Origin: Sipunculus nudus | Taxonomy: Eukaryota > Annelida > Sipuncula > Golfingiida > Sipunculidae | Assembly (NCBI GenBank): GCA_026874595.1 | Contig: CM049307.1 | Span: forward strand, 18,267,079 to 18,331,078 | DNA: 64,000 nt | Direction of reading: 5' to 3' | Part shown: piece by piece, positions 36,940-49,113 of the stretch | Numbering within the stretch: position 1 is the first letter of the stretch | Layout of the letters: each line of letters begins with the position of its first letter | Notes under the pieces: model-generated | Seen by the model: only the letters and a program-made list of their open reading frames with translations | The model's database searches: none | What the model was told of the DNA's origin: nothing | Translations under genes and position numbers: made by a program

Positions 36940-39376
36940 ACTAGATGTGTCGGAACGACACAAATGCCCCCGCCTTGGGCAAATTAGAAACATTTGTAAA
37001 ATTTGGAAAATTTTTTAAGTTCAGGAGGTGTCCTATGGTCAAAAGTAGGTCAACAAGGGCAAAATGCAAACTCGATCTGTAACAGGTCATTATCAAGCAA
37101 CACACCAAAAATCATGCCAGTATATGCAGGTATTGTGAAAAAAAGTCCATACATGTGCATTTTCCATAAAAATTTGTCTTTCATGAAATTTTCTATGTTT
37201 AGGAGCCGTAAAACAATCAAAAGTAGGTCAACCGGGATGAAACGCAAACTCGATCTGTAACTGTCATTATCTGCCCACACAAAAAAAATCAGGGTGGTAT
37301 CTGCAGGCATTGAGGAGAAAAAGTCAGTACATATGCATTTGTTATGAAAATTTCTATTTTTCATGAAACTTTCTATGTTCAGGAGCAGTCAAATGGTCAA
37401 AAGTAGGTCAACTGGGACAAAACAAAAACTCGATCTGTAACTGGTCATTATCTGCCCACACACCAAAAATCAGGCCCGTATCTGCAGGCACTGCGAAAAA
37501 AAGTCCATACATGTGCACCTTTTTATGAAATTTTCTATGTTAGAGCACCGTCAAACGGTCAAAAATAGGTCAACTGGGACAAAACGTGAACTTGATCTGT
37601 AACTGGTCATTATCTGCCCACACACCAAAAAATCAGGCCAAAATCTGCAGGTATTGTGAAGAAAAGTCTGTACAAGTGTATTTGTCATGAAAATATATAT
37701 TTTACATGAAATTTTCTATGTTTAGGAGCCGTAAAACAGTCAAAAGTAGGTCAACCGGGACGAAATGCGAACTCCATCTGTAACTGGTCAATATCTGCCA
37801 ACACACCAAAAATCAGGCCAATATCTGCAGGCATTGCAGAAAAAGTCCATACATGTGTATTTGTCATGAAATTTCATATTTTTCATGAAATTTTCTATGT
37901 TCAGGAGCCGTAAAACGGTCAAAAGTAGGTCAACCAGGATGAAACGCGAACCCAATCTGGAACTGGTCTATATCTGCCCACACACCAAAAATTAGGCCAA
38001 TATCTGCAGGCATTGCAAAAAAAGTCTGTACATGTGTATCTGTCATGAATATTTCTATTTTTCATGAAATTTCCTAAGTTTAGGAGCCGTAAAACGGTCA
38101 AAAGTAGGTCAACCGGGACGAAACGTGAACTCGATCTGTAACTGGTCTATATCTGCCCACACACCAAAAATCAGGCCAATATCTGCAGGCATTGCGAAAA
38201 AAAATCCGTTCATGTGTATCTGTCATGAATATTTCTATTTTTCATGAAAATTTCTAAGTTTAGGAGCCGTAAAACGGTCAAAAGTTGGTCAACCCGGACG
38301 AAACGCCAACTCGATCTGTAACTGGTCTATATCTGTCCACACACCAAAAATCAGGCCAATATCTGTAGGCACTGCGAAAAAAAATCCGTACATGTATATT
38401 TGTCATGAAATTTCTTTTTTTTTTTAAATTTTCTATGTTCAGGAGCCGTAAAACGGTCAAAAGTAGGTCAACCAGGACGAAACGCAAACTCGATCTGAAA
38501 CTGGTCTATATCTACTTGCACACCAAAAATCAGTCCAATATCTTTAGGCATTGCTAAAAAAAGTCTGTACATGTGTATCTGTCATGAATATTTCTATTTT
38601 TCATGAAATTTTCTAAGTTAAGGAGCCGTAAAACGGTCAAAAGTTGGTCAACCGGGACGAAACGCGAACTCGATCTGTAACTGGTCCATATCTGCCCACA
38701 CACCATAAATCAGGCCAATATCTGCAGGCATTGCGAAAAAAAGTCCGTACATGTGTATCTGTCATGAATATTTCTATTTTTCATGAAAATTTCTAAGTTT
38801 AGGAGCCATAGAACGATCAAAAGTAGGTCAACCAGGACGAAACGCCAACTTGATCTGTAACTGGTCTATATCTGTCCACACACCAAAAATCAGGCCAATA
38901 TCTGCAGGCACTGCGAAAAAAAGTCTGTACATGTGTATTTGTCATGAAATTTCACATTTTTCATGAAATTTTCTATGTTCAGGAGCCGTAAAACGGTCAA
39001 AAGTAAATCAACCAGGACGAAACGCAAACTCGATCTGTAACTGGTCTATATCTGCTCACACACCAAAAATCAGGCCAATATCTGCAGGCATTGCGAAAAA
39101 AAGTCCGTACATGTGTATCTGTCGTGAATATTTCTATTTTTCATGAAATTTTCTAAGTTTAGGAGCCGTAAAACGGTCAAAAGTAGGTCAACCGGGACGA
39201 AACGCGAACTCGATCTGTAACTGGTCTATATCTGCCCACACACCAAAAATCAGGCCAATATCTGCAGGCATTGCGAAAAAAAGTCCGTACAACTGTTTGA
39301 TTTCGGAATGACGGAAGGACGGAATGACGGACATGGGTAAAACTATATGCCCCGGCCACTTTGTGGCGGGGGCATA
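36940..39376 (+). mobile_element. Family D element
   Basis: Left end ACTAGATGTGTCGGAACGAC ACA (an arm of TGTGTCG..CGACACA), then ATGCCCCCGCC. Right end TGACGGACATGGG, then GGCGGGGGCATA and an A-run. The 11-bp ATGCCCCCGCC is the exact reverse complement of GGCGGGGGCAT at the right end. The body is a tandem array of ~180-bp units. No coding capacity; - strand open frames over the array are repeat shadows. Confidence 0.85.
37037..39290 (+). repeat. Thirteen ~180-bp tandem repeats in family D
   Basis: The word (G)GTCAAAAGTAGGTCAAC or a close variant starts at 37037, 37216, 37395, 37557, 37738, 37917, 38096, 38276, 38455, 38635, 38815, 38995 and 39175. Spacing is 179-181 except one 162-base unit. 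Units from about 38100 rightward are more alike than the left ones, suggesting recent homogenisation on the right side. Confidence 0.95.
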
Positions 39377-40440
39377 AAAACACACAGCCTCAATAAAACA
39401 TGAAATTTTCATTTTAAGTAACTTGACCCCCACCCCTTTTTCAGCCGGCACAACCTTTTATAAAGGGTTTCAGACCAATATTAGTTACCTGGACCCCCTT
39501 TTTATTAGGCCATGAGATCTTTCTTCCAAAAGGGAGGGGGAGAGATCCAGAAACACCCCCATCCCCTCCCCACCGCATCCACTTTTCTACCAACAAGGCA
39601 TGCATATTCCCATTTCATTCTGTTGGAAAAACTTCCTTGCCGGTAAACATACATTAAAATAATCTTTCATATCTTCCTTACATCAATCTTGTCTTTATAC
39701 ATCAAACATTAACTAGAAAACTGACAGGTCAGGAAGGGCCCTGCAAAAGATGCAGTCATTATAAACTGAAGTACTGTGAATTTGTTGTACTTTCGTAGCA
39801 TGGGCTGATAGAGTGATATTTGAAAATTTAAGAACCTGTAAAGAACAGCTGACATGTATAAAGAAAATATATGGTAAAGTGAAAATGTTCAAAGCTATCA
39901 AACTAATGATATAAAAGAACTGCATGCATTTTTAGTTTCTGTATTTGTGTATTACCTGTGCCAATTATTCTTGGTTTAAGTCTTGGCTGGGCTGTGTCAA
40001 ATATTTTTCCAGTATTTGTATGTTGAATTGGCCATATTATATGTGAGGCTTAAGTCTGTACATGAACCTTGTAGTATAAGAGAGAGTCAGTTGCTGGTTA
40101 GTAGTGATAAAATGGTCATTCTCTTGAACTGAGATTTAGCTGTTTTTTGGCTTGGGTCTACAGATGCGCTGTGTTGTGTAGAATGACTACATATGAATAT
40201 CAATGTAAATTTGTTGATGGTCACTATAAAAGGTCCAAATTCCTTGAGATGTTGGATGTGGAGATTTGGTCTAAATAAGAGCCACCGTGGTGCGTTGGGC
40301 CAGTGTATTCTTTTCTGGGGAATCTTCAAATTGTCTGTACAAAATATGCTGTGAAAATGTAATGCCACTGTACACGAGTGACTCGAAAAAGATTCATCCA
40401 TTTCTGTCCTGCTGAAGGAGACACCAGCAACTGAACACCA
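39377..40440. other. CHTF18 intron, unclassified
   Basis: Low-complexity C-rich patch at 39420-39590, then AT-rich sequence. A 104-codon - strand frame (40401-40087) has no recognisable features. No exon called. Confidence 0.4.
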
Positions 40441-41335
40441 AACTGTGTATTACTTTTTTTTCCTTCTGACCCAAATATCAATAAGTTTCTCCCTTAGGCC
40501 ATGGGTGATACATATTATGTTTGAATCCTATCCATCATATGTTAGGGGAGTAATTATGCAGAAACAAATTTGATTGTTCATCAAATTCTTTGCGATTTGT
40601 TGCATTAACATAATTTGGGAATTATAGCCTCTGTCAAGGTCATCCATATTCGAACTTGACCTAGCCCTTCATAACAAACATTACTGGTGCAAGTTCAGTG
40701 AGTGTTAGTAAAATTGTTTGCGAGCTATTTGGTTAACATAATTTTAGCATTATCACCTCTGTGACCTTGAAAATCCATCAAGGTCACCTTTCTTCAAACA
40801 TGATGTAGCCCATCAAAAGGTCCATCACTGCCGTGAGTCTGGGGACCTTATTTGAAATCCTTTTTGTGAGTTATTGTGTTAACAATGTGTGTCCTTTTGC
40901 ATGCATATTTGCTAAGAGAGCGAGACCTTACTAGGTGTTCAGTAATGGTTTTAACTGCATAACTTACAGAAAAATGGCTGACTTTGACCATAATAATGCC
41001 TCATTGCTGTTGACATGAGGACCTGTTCTACTGTTAAGGTGGAACAAACAATTATGGTTACAATTATGATTTCTGCCCTGCTGAAAGAGGGACCTAAAAT
41101 TTAACAACAAACTGTGAATAACTTTTTTGACCTTTGACCTCCGGACCCCAAAATCAATAGGGATCTTCCATAATTGATGGTTAATACATATTTCAGGTCT
41201 GAACTCAATCCGTCAATCCTAACTGGAGTTATCAACCGAAAAAGAATTTGTGGATGGACGGACAGAAGGACGGACAGCTAGACAGACGGACAGACAGACA
41301 GACAGACGGACAGGTCGATTACTATAGGGCACCCG
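40441..41335 (+). mobile_element. Dispersed element with GGAC-tract terminus (family C)
   Basis: The internal text GACCTTTGACCT..CAAAATCAATAGGGATCTTC and a related earlier copy (CCCAAATATCAATAAG near 40470) show internal repetition. It ends in (GGACGGACAGA)n and CGATTACTATAGGGCACCCG C. The ACTATAG core after the GGAC tract parallels families A and E. The left end was not identified. Confidence 0.55.
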
Positions 41336-41359
41336 CTTTTCAATCGAGTCCCTAATAAT

Positions 41360-41827
41360 ACAAGGCCCAAAGGCCTAATGTGAATCTGTGCATGGAGTAT
41401 GGATGGATGTTTATTTTTTAAATTTAGTATTGATACTTTTATGTCCTGCATATTTACTTTAGTCACTATGATTTCAGCCAAATGGACATTTAGGATCTGC
41501 TTGTTTTGGACTAAGACATTTTAAAACTAGGATGTATCAGTCAGGATATTTCCAATATGTCATTTTTGCCAGGGAGGATTATTGGGACAGATGAACAGAC
41601 AATGTGGCAGCATGGTTTTGGAGAAGAACATGTTAAAAATTTTTTTTTAGATTTTTCCCTATAAAATCTAAGAAAATGCAGTTAGCCAGGAATTAAGCAA
41701 AATCAGAATTTTTCAGATGACTAACCTTTTGCAAAAACTTTGGTGTTGCTAGCTCCTGCCCTTTTTGAGATAGCTATGAAGCACGGCGGAAGACGCCACA
41801 CCATCGCATAAGCTCACACATTCGCTA
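41360..41827 (+). mobile_element. Short family B element
   Basis: Left end ACAAGGCCCAAAGGCCTAAT, then GTGAATCTGTGC. Right end CCATCGCATAAGCTCACACATTCGCTA followed by an A-run. Only 468 bases, keeping the GAGAAG..TTTTTCCCTATAAAATC module of larger copies. It begins within about 30 bases of the family C terminus. Confidence 0.75.
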
Positions 41828-42235
41828 AAAAAGCAAACCAAGTTTTTTCAAACAGTTGAAAGATTTGTCCACTAGTTCTAATCTGGGCATTCTGCATCTA
41901 GATGATGTGTCTAGACATCTAGACACATTGTTTTAGACGCCAGCCAGAGCCAGGTCAGTTGCCATGGTGATGTCTGGACCTCACCTTGTTGAACTGATTG
42001 ACCTCTTGACTTGGCATGTTGAAACTTGGCATGTTGTAAAATCTGTTTTCAAACACTGAAAGCTTTTTTCATTTGGCTACACTGCTTTTTTAAAGCTGCC
42101 TTTACCCAATTTATTCTTATAAAAAACTTATAGAACCCTACCATAGAATAATTTGTAAAGTTTAAACCAATCAGCTTAACAGTTTCACCATAAAACAGTG
42201 TATAAGCCAGAAGAGTGTAAAATTACATTACATTA

Positions 42236-43795
42236 AAACATCTGAGCTACTGTGATGCATATAAAAAATTTACAGATGGACAGGCAAGTGGACAGAATGG
42301 ACTGATACCTTTATTTCACTTTCAGGGGAATTATGCATTTAAGTTTATATTAAACCCTATTTTTTTTTAATATCCACTTTTCCATTAATAGTTTTTATCA
42401 GATGCATTTTTTTTAATTTACAAGTTTAATAAATTTGTAATGAAAAATCTGAAAATTTAAGTTAAAATATCAGAACTGTAAGTTATTTATCCAGAATTTA
42501 GCTCACATCAGGTCATATTATGCATACACATATTTTATCATTTCTAAATCACTAATGTTTAAAGTGAATTTAAAAGGTAACAATGCAGTAACATGGCATC
42601 TTCAAGATTATTCCTTGAATCAAAATTAAAAAGTTTTGTACATTGGAGTTTTCAGTACATGCTTTTATTCACTAAAATAAAAGATTCAGTAAATTTGATA
42701 AAATAAAAACATCTTTTCAAATGAAGTAAACACACTGTTGGTTGAATGGACAAACAATATCATTATGCTAATTACTATTTCAGCTATAATTTGTTACTGG
42801 AATTAATATTAAATTTAACACCTGGTGAAGTTTTATTCTTCTGAAGTAAGGAATGCCTTATCTGATGAACATCCAAACTTTCATAGCAAAATACCACTTT
42901 GTGGACACAATTAAATGTGCACTTTGATCATTGTAACCCTGATTAAATGTAGCAACTGCCTAGAAACAGAATGAATCAATTACAGAAAATTATAACATTC
43001 AACTAGTTTATGCAGGGGGTGCAGGGAAGAGGGGAAGCCTGCCAAGAGGGGAAGCTGGCCAAGCTGAGCCAAGGCAAGCTGCCTGGAGTGGGTTACATAA
43101 CACAGATGAAGGCTGTACTAGGTGGGCTTGATGTAAACAACACTTGACATGGTGTATGAAAACTTGAATAAATGTTACTCTTTTCAGTCAATTCCCTTGA
43201 AACTTCAGATTTAAAAGATTAAATCCTTATGTGTATATGCTGTGAAAATTAAATTAATAGTGCTCACAGGGAAAAAAGTGCCGTGGTCAAAGTTTGACAA
43301 ATTTAAGGTATTAATTTTTTATTTATGCTAATAACTTAAAAAATTTGCAAAATTCAGATCTAATTTTGGGTATACAATTGGATCTTAATTAAATGTAGTA
43401 ATATCCAAGATAAAAGTCTCTAGCTTCAGCAATTCTCATGTTAAGTAATGTGAGTAAATATATTTCCCAATTTTTAAAAAGTTCATTATGTTTGGGCCCA
43501 TAACTTCAAGAAATAAAGCAATACTGACCTAAAATATTATCAAAAACAGATCAGTGGTATGATATAAGGCAGTCCTGTTGGTGTAACAATGGGTTTATAA
43601 TGAAAACAGATGTTTTTCCTTTATATCTTGAAGGAACGAAGTCCTAGTGACCCTATTTTTGGCATGGTAGAAGAATTTCGGGACATCTCACTGCATGCAA
43701 ATTTTGGAATGGTAGGTCCAATGGTTTTAAAATGTGCCCTGTTAATGTATGACGGACAAAGGACCATGACTATAGCTCATATGACAGCTGAGCTA
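42236..43795 (+). mobile_element. 5'-truncated family A element
   Basis: Begins inside the family (GATGGACAGGCAAGTGGACA, as at 12540) and carries the GAGGGGAAGCCTGCC module, TTATGTTTGGGCCCATAACT and the right end ACTATAGCTC..CAGCTGAGCTA. The ACAAGGGACC left end is absent. Confidence 0.7.
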
Positions 43796-44246
43796 AAAAC
43801 TGTAAAAATATTTGTACATAGCTTATTGAGACAGTATCCCAGTGAAAATATATATTTTATTTTAATATTTAGAATACAAGTGACCCATGGGTCATGGTGC
43901 TAGGCTGACTGACATGTTGACAATATGTCCTTGCACAGGCAACTAATTAAGATAATGTAGGTGGCATTTTGTTCATGCATATAAGCTTAAGTCCATCAAG
44001 ACCCATAGGCACACCAAATCTGATGACAATCGAACCAGCCTTTCCTGAGGAATCTGGCAATTTGTGTATTTTGCTTTATTTCTTGGGTTTTTGAACTTAC
44101 CCTGAAACTCAAAGAATAAAGGTCACAGTGACCCAATTTCAGGTTTCTGGGGAGAACTTTTGAGGAACTCTCAGGATGATAGGTTAGAAGATTCTGGGTC
44201 AAATGGTTTTGATTTGTGCCCTTCTTTGGTATCAAATTTTCAATTA

Positions 44247-44489
44247 GGGGGCCTGGACAGCTTAGTGGTAAAACGCTTGGCTGTCTCCGCTGGTGACCCG
44301 GGTTCAATCCCCTGCATGGCTAAGAGAGTGGGTTGTAGTTGCCCATCCAAGGCTGGTGGTTTTCTCTGGGTTCTACGGTTTCCTCCACCTATACAGTCTA
44401 CTGAAAGACACAATCTGAACCAGGGAGAGTCCGCGATTAGTTATAATTACTATTTGTACAATCCATGTACAATCCATGTAAAATTAATA

Positions 44490-44541
<52 letters not shown>
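44247..44541 (+). mobile_element. tRNA-derived SINE with (TA)n tail
   Basis: The 5' part reads GCCTGGACAGCTTAGTGGTA, AAACGCTTGG, and then the Pol III B-box GGTTCAATCCC; TTAGTGGTAAAACG serves as an A-box-like sequence. A middle GGTGGTTTTCTCTGGGTTCT followed by TTTCCTCCACC is a core recurrent in animal SINEs. The 3' end is a long TA array. The host unit reads AAATTTTCAGTTATTCTCAG elsewhere in the same element. Here AAATTTTCAATTA stands left and AAATTTAAATTATTCTC right, a probable target-site duplication of about 12 bases. Confidence 0.75.
44494..44541. repeat. (TA)n microsatellite at SINE tail
   Basis: About 24 TA dinucleotides, which probably grew from the SINE 3' tail. Confidence 0.95.
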
Positions 44542-44551
<10 letters not shown>

Positions 44552-46469
44552 AATTTAAATTATTCTCAGGGGTACTAAGAAGCCCCATTGCTCGGAGAAT
44601 ATTGGTAACAGAGACCGAATTTCAGGTTTCCAAGAAGAGTTTTTATGGACCTCCCTGGATTTTAAGTAAGATTCTAGGTCCAATGGTTATGATTTGTGCC
44701 TTGCTTTGGTATAAAATTTTCAGTTATTCTCAGGGGTACTTATAAGCCCCATAGCTGTGAGAATATGGGTAACAGAGACCTAATTTCAAGGATATTTTTT
44801 TAGAGACCTCTCTGGATGTCAAGTTAATAGATTATAGGACCAATGGTTACATTTGTGCCCTGTTAATTGATAACTGTATCTTTAAAAGTCTCAAAAATAG
44901 AGAAAACTATGTGTTAAAATTCATAAAATGTGGCAACCCCAGTATGCAGGAACTGACAAAACACTCCTTGATCAATATGCATGCAAAGAATCATGGTGAT
45001 AAATGCATTGGATGTTCAGATACTGGACCTTTTGTATCAAACTTTTAATTATTCTGGGGGTAATTCTGAGCCCCAGAGCTCAAGAAAATATGGGTAACAG
45101 AGAACTTATATCAGGTTTCTGAAGAGAACTTTTGAGGAACTCTCAGGATGTCAAGTTAGAAGATTCTAGGTCCAATGATTATGATTTGTGCCCTGCTTTG
45201 GTATCAAATTTTCAATAATTCTGGGGGGCATTTCTGAGCCCCATAGCTCGGAGATAATGGGTAATAGAGGCCTAATTAAAGGTTTCCGAGGAAATTTTTC
45301 ATGGACTTCCCAGGATGTCAAGTAATAAGATCTCAGGTCTAATGGTTACAATTTGTGCCCTATTAACATACAACCGCAACTTTGAAGGTTTCAAAAATAG
45401 AGAGAAATTTGAAAAAAAATTCAGCTGGCACAACCAGTCTGCAAGAACTGATGAAACACTCCATGATGAATATGAATGCAAGGAATCATGGTGATCCATG
45501 CATTAGTTGTTCAGATACTGGAGCCTTTGTATAATTTTTTTCATTATTCTGGGGGTACTTCTGAGCCCCATAGCTCAGAGGATATCGGTAACAGAGACCT
45601 AATTTCAGGTTTCCATGAATATTTTTCATGGACTCCCTGAATGACAAGTATGAAGATTTGAGGTCAGATAGTAAGGATTTGTGCCTTGTTAACAGAAGAC
45701 CACATCTTTGATTGTCTAAAAAATAGAGAGAAAATGCGTATTTTTTTTTTTTAATCCAGGTGGTGTCACCAGTCTGTAAGAACTGATGAAACAGTCCATT
45801 ATGAATATGCATGCAAAGAATCATGGTGATCAATGCATTAGTTGTTCAGATACTGAAACATTTGTATCAAATTTTCATTATTCCAGGGGATATTCTGAGC
45901 CCTGTAGCTCAGTAGGATAGTAGAGACCTAATTTCAGGTTTCAATGGAGATTTTTCATGGACCTCTAAGCATGTCAAGTTAGAAGATTCCAGGTCCTGCG
46001 GTTGTGATTTGTGCCAGGATAACGGACGGAGAGACAGATGGACGCTGGAGAAAAGAGAGATCACTAAAGCTCAGATGACTTTTAGTGAGTTGATTAGTTT
46101 GGAAAACCATAGTGGCACCAACCATCACTTAAATCTGCATATATAAATCACATGATCAGTGACCTGTAAATTTTTTTCTGTTAACTGTAGCCATTCCTAA
46201 AATAATTGACAATACAGATTATGTATGGAACACATCAAATAGTCAAACTTCATGACTAGAAAAATTTAAATTCTATGAAGATGTCATGTGATTCAACTTA
46301 CAATCTCTGAATTCTCCATGTGCTGTTGAATAACTGTCCCAGATATAAACCTTAAAGTGTTCATATTTTCTGATTTAACAAAGAAAATACTATGAAATAA
46401 ACCCATTCAACACTAACTGCTGACTTCTTTAATAAAATTACAGAACACTAAACAGAAGCCGCCAACCGG

Positions 46470-47560
46470 CTCTACTGACCCAAACAACCAACCTGATCTA
46501 TGAAACCAAACAACCCACATGATCTAAGGATCCAAACAACCCACCTGCTGTGGAAACAAACAACCCACCTGATCTGTTGACCCCAACAAGCCACCTGATC
46601 TGTGGAACCAAACAACTTATCTGATCTGTGGAACTTAACAACCTGTCTGTTCTGTGGAACCAATCAACCCACCTGCTTTGCCAAACCAATCGACCCACCT
46701 GATCGGTGAAAACAACTGACCTGATTTGTGAACCCAAACAACTGACCTGATCTGTGAAACCAAACAACTGACCTGATTTGTGAAACCAAACAACTGACCT
46801 GATTTGTAAAACCAAACAAATGACCTGATTTGTGAAACCAAACAACTGACCTGATCTGTGAAACCAAACAACTGACCTGATCTGTGAAACCAAACAACTG
46901 ACCTGACCTGTGAAACCAAACATCTGACCTGATCTGTGAAACCAAACAACTGACCTGATTTGTGAAACCAAACAACTGACCTGATTTGTGAAACCAAACA
47001 ACTGACCTGATCTGTGAAACCAAATAACTGACCTGATCTGGTAAACCAAACAACTGACCTGATCTGTGAAACCAAACAACTGACCTGATCTGTGGAACCA
47101 AGCAACCTGTCTGATCTGAGGAACCAAACAACCAACCTGCTCTGTGGAAGAAAGCAACCTGTGGGACCTGAAGAACCAAACAACCTGTCTGATCTGTAGA
47201 AGCAAGCAACCTTTCTGACCTGAGGAACCAAACAACCCGTCTTATCTGTGGAACCAAACAACCCACCTGATCTGTGGAACCAAGCAATCTGTCTGATCTG
47301 TGGTATCAAACAACCTTCCTATGAGGAACCAAACAACACATCTGACCTGTGGAACCAAACAACCCACCTGATTGGTGGAACCAAACAACCTACGTGATCT
47401 ATGGAACCAAACAACCCACCTGATCTGAGGAACCAAACAACCCACCTGGTCTTCGGAACCAAACGACCCACCTGCTCTGAGGAACCAAACAACCAACCTG
47501 CTCTGTGGAATTATACAACCAACCTGCTCTGTGGAACCAAACAGCTTCAAAAAGCAGGAA
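46470..47560 (-). repeat. 26-bp minisatellite, about 40 copies
   Basis: Tandem units of GAAACCAAACAACTGACCTG plus ATCTGT, nearly identical at 46730-47100 and more varied outside. Since 26 is not a multiple of three, successive units rotate through the frames. With no stop in the unit on the - strand, all three - strand frames stay open for over 200 codons (peptide unit VSCLVSQIRSVVWFH..). I take these as artefacts, not genes. Confidence 0.95.
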
Positions 47561-48489
47561 CCAACCAACCTATCATTACAAGTTATAACAAACTGAAATC
47601 ATCAAAGAATTTTGGTTTAAATATGGCACAAATTTCCAATTTTATGGTTCCAGGTTGAAAAACCTACTACCAAAAGTGAATCTCTTAAAGAGCTCAAAAG
47701 TATGTCACTGTGGCCTAGTTTTTTTGGTACGAAAGTAGGCCATGACAGCCCTTGTGAATGTCAAGTGTGAACTCCTTCTAGGTCAAACAGTCAGCTCTCT
47801 CAATGACCAGCCAATTTGACAAGAAAAAGGCAGCCCATTAAACACAGATGACATTCACACTAAGAGGTACAGAAGTACACCACTGCAGTGTTTATGAATC
47901 GGAACTGATCACCAGTCAGAAAAGGCATTATCTGAAAACAGACTGTTTGAGGGCAGGTGGGTAACTTGGTGAAAACACTGGTGAAGAGTTCTTGCTGAAC
48001 ACAACATTGCATCTAATCTATGTAATTTTGTCAATTCTTAATTCATTAGTGCTGATGTGTTAATTAAAAGTGTAAAACTGTTATCTAGTATTTTAATGGC
48101 TCATCAGGTAATTAATCTATCTGGCTCCTGACAAGCCAAGACCACCAGCTGCTCGTAACAGGCCAAACTTTTACACACTGACACAAAAACATTCTTCAAT
48201 GCCTTGGCTGCTATATAGAGTTTAAAGGTTGATTAAAACTGTTGTTATTTTCAGAGTTGAGTAAAGAACAATATTCCACAGCTGATAACCATAACCTTAT
48301 TTATTTATCAGTTTTCTTATTCATTCCTAGCTGTGAGTTGATGGTAAGTATACAATGATTGTATTTATGAAACACAGTTGGTTTAGAAGCAGAATGTATC
48401 ACAGACTGTCGGGAGTCAGTGGTGGCATCTGAACTGCCTACTGTAAAGCCTTTTTTACACACTGAAGACATTTGTATAACCTTGAAAAA
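47561..48489. other. CHTF18 intron, unclassified
   Basis: Ordinary-looking sequence without repeats of the main families or a recognisable exon. Confidence 0.4.
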
Positions 48490-49113
48490 ACAAGGGACCC
48501 ATGGGTCACATCGCTCAGCTGAATTTTGGAAAATATTAGTAACTGCAAAATATTTTTAATTCTTTTGGTTTTTCATGTATATTATCATTATAAAAGCTAT
48601 GAGAAAATGGCCCTGCTAAAATGAAACTGTAAATTATAGAATAATGGACATGAGCTAAACCATTTAGTGATGCACCAAGGGAACAAATAGGCCTACGGTA
48701 AGTGTAATATTAAAGTAACATTTCATAAACAAATAATGTGTGAAGGTAATTAAGTTTTCAAAAGTTAAATATATGGCCATATGAGTTAACAAGGGACCCA
48801 TGGGTCATGGCGCTCAGCTGTTCTATATGATAAAAAATATGATTTAGGAAAGAGGCACATGCTTGTTTTGTGTGGTAATAAATATAAGCTTTATTATGAG
48901 TTGTTGGTGTTTAGCTTATGTATGATTTTGATAGTATCTTTGGAGACTGGGAAGAGGATTTATTTCATTTATTTTATTAACAAATGGAGTGCTATTGTCA
49001 CACAGATTTTGACTTGGCCATATAACTTATAAGCAGCACATATGATAAAAGAGTTTTACTATTTATTAAAATTTAATAACAAATATTGTGCCAATATAAT
49101 TTTTATTAAAAAA

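Larger units (their letters stand above)
43876..46098 (+). mobile_element. Family A element, copy A3, with internal repeats
   Basis: Left end ACAAGTGACCCATGGGTCAT. The body consists of recurring units with CCTAATTTCAGGTTTC..GAACTCTCAGGATGTCAAG TTAGAAGATT and GGTCCAATGGTTATGATTTG at about 44.1, 44.6, 44.8, 45.1, 45.3, 45.6 and 45.95 kb. It ends in a decayed terminus, AAAGCTCAGATGACTTTTAG. A SINE sits in the first unit (44247-44541). Confidence 0.65.

Noticed and set aside
37037-39290. Regular repeats that might suggest a CRISPR array
   Set aside because: The ~180-bp units are contiguous without unique spacers and lie within a eukaryotic transposable element.
37050-39451. Several - strand frames of 60-104 codons
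   Set aside because: All are repeat shadows of the family D tandem units.
44247-44320. A functional tRNA gene
   Set aside because: A- and B-box-like sequences are present but no cloverleaf could be drawn, and the sequence continues into a SINE core and TA tail.
46498-47309. Three overlapping - strand frames of 207-245 codons
   Set aside because: They are products of the stop-free 26-bp tandem repeat; the same peptide appears in each frame.
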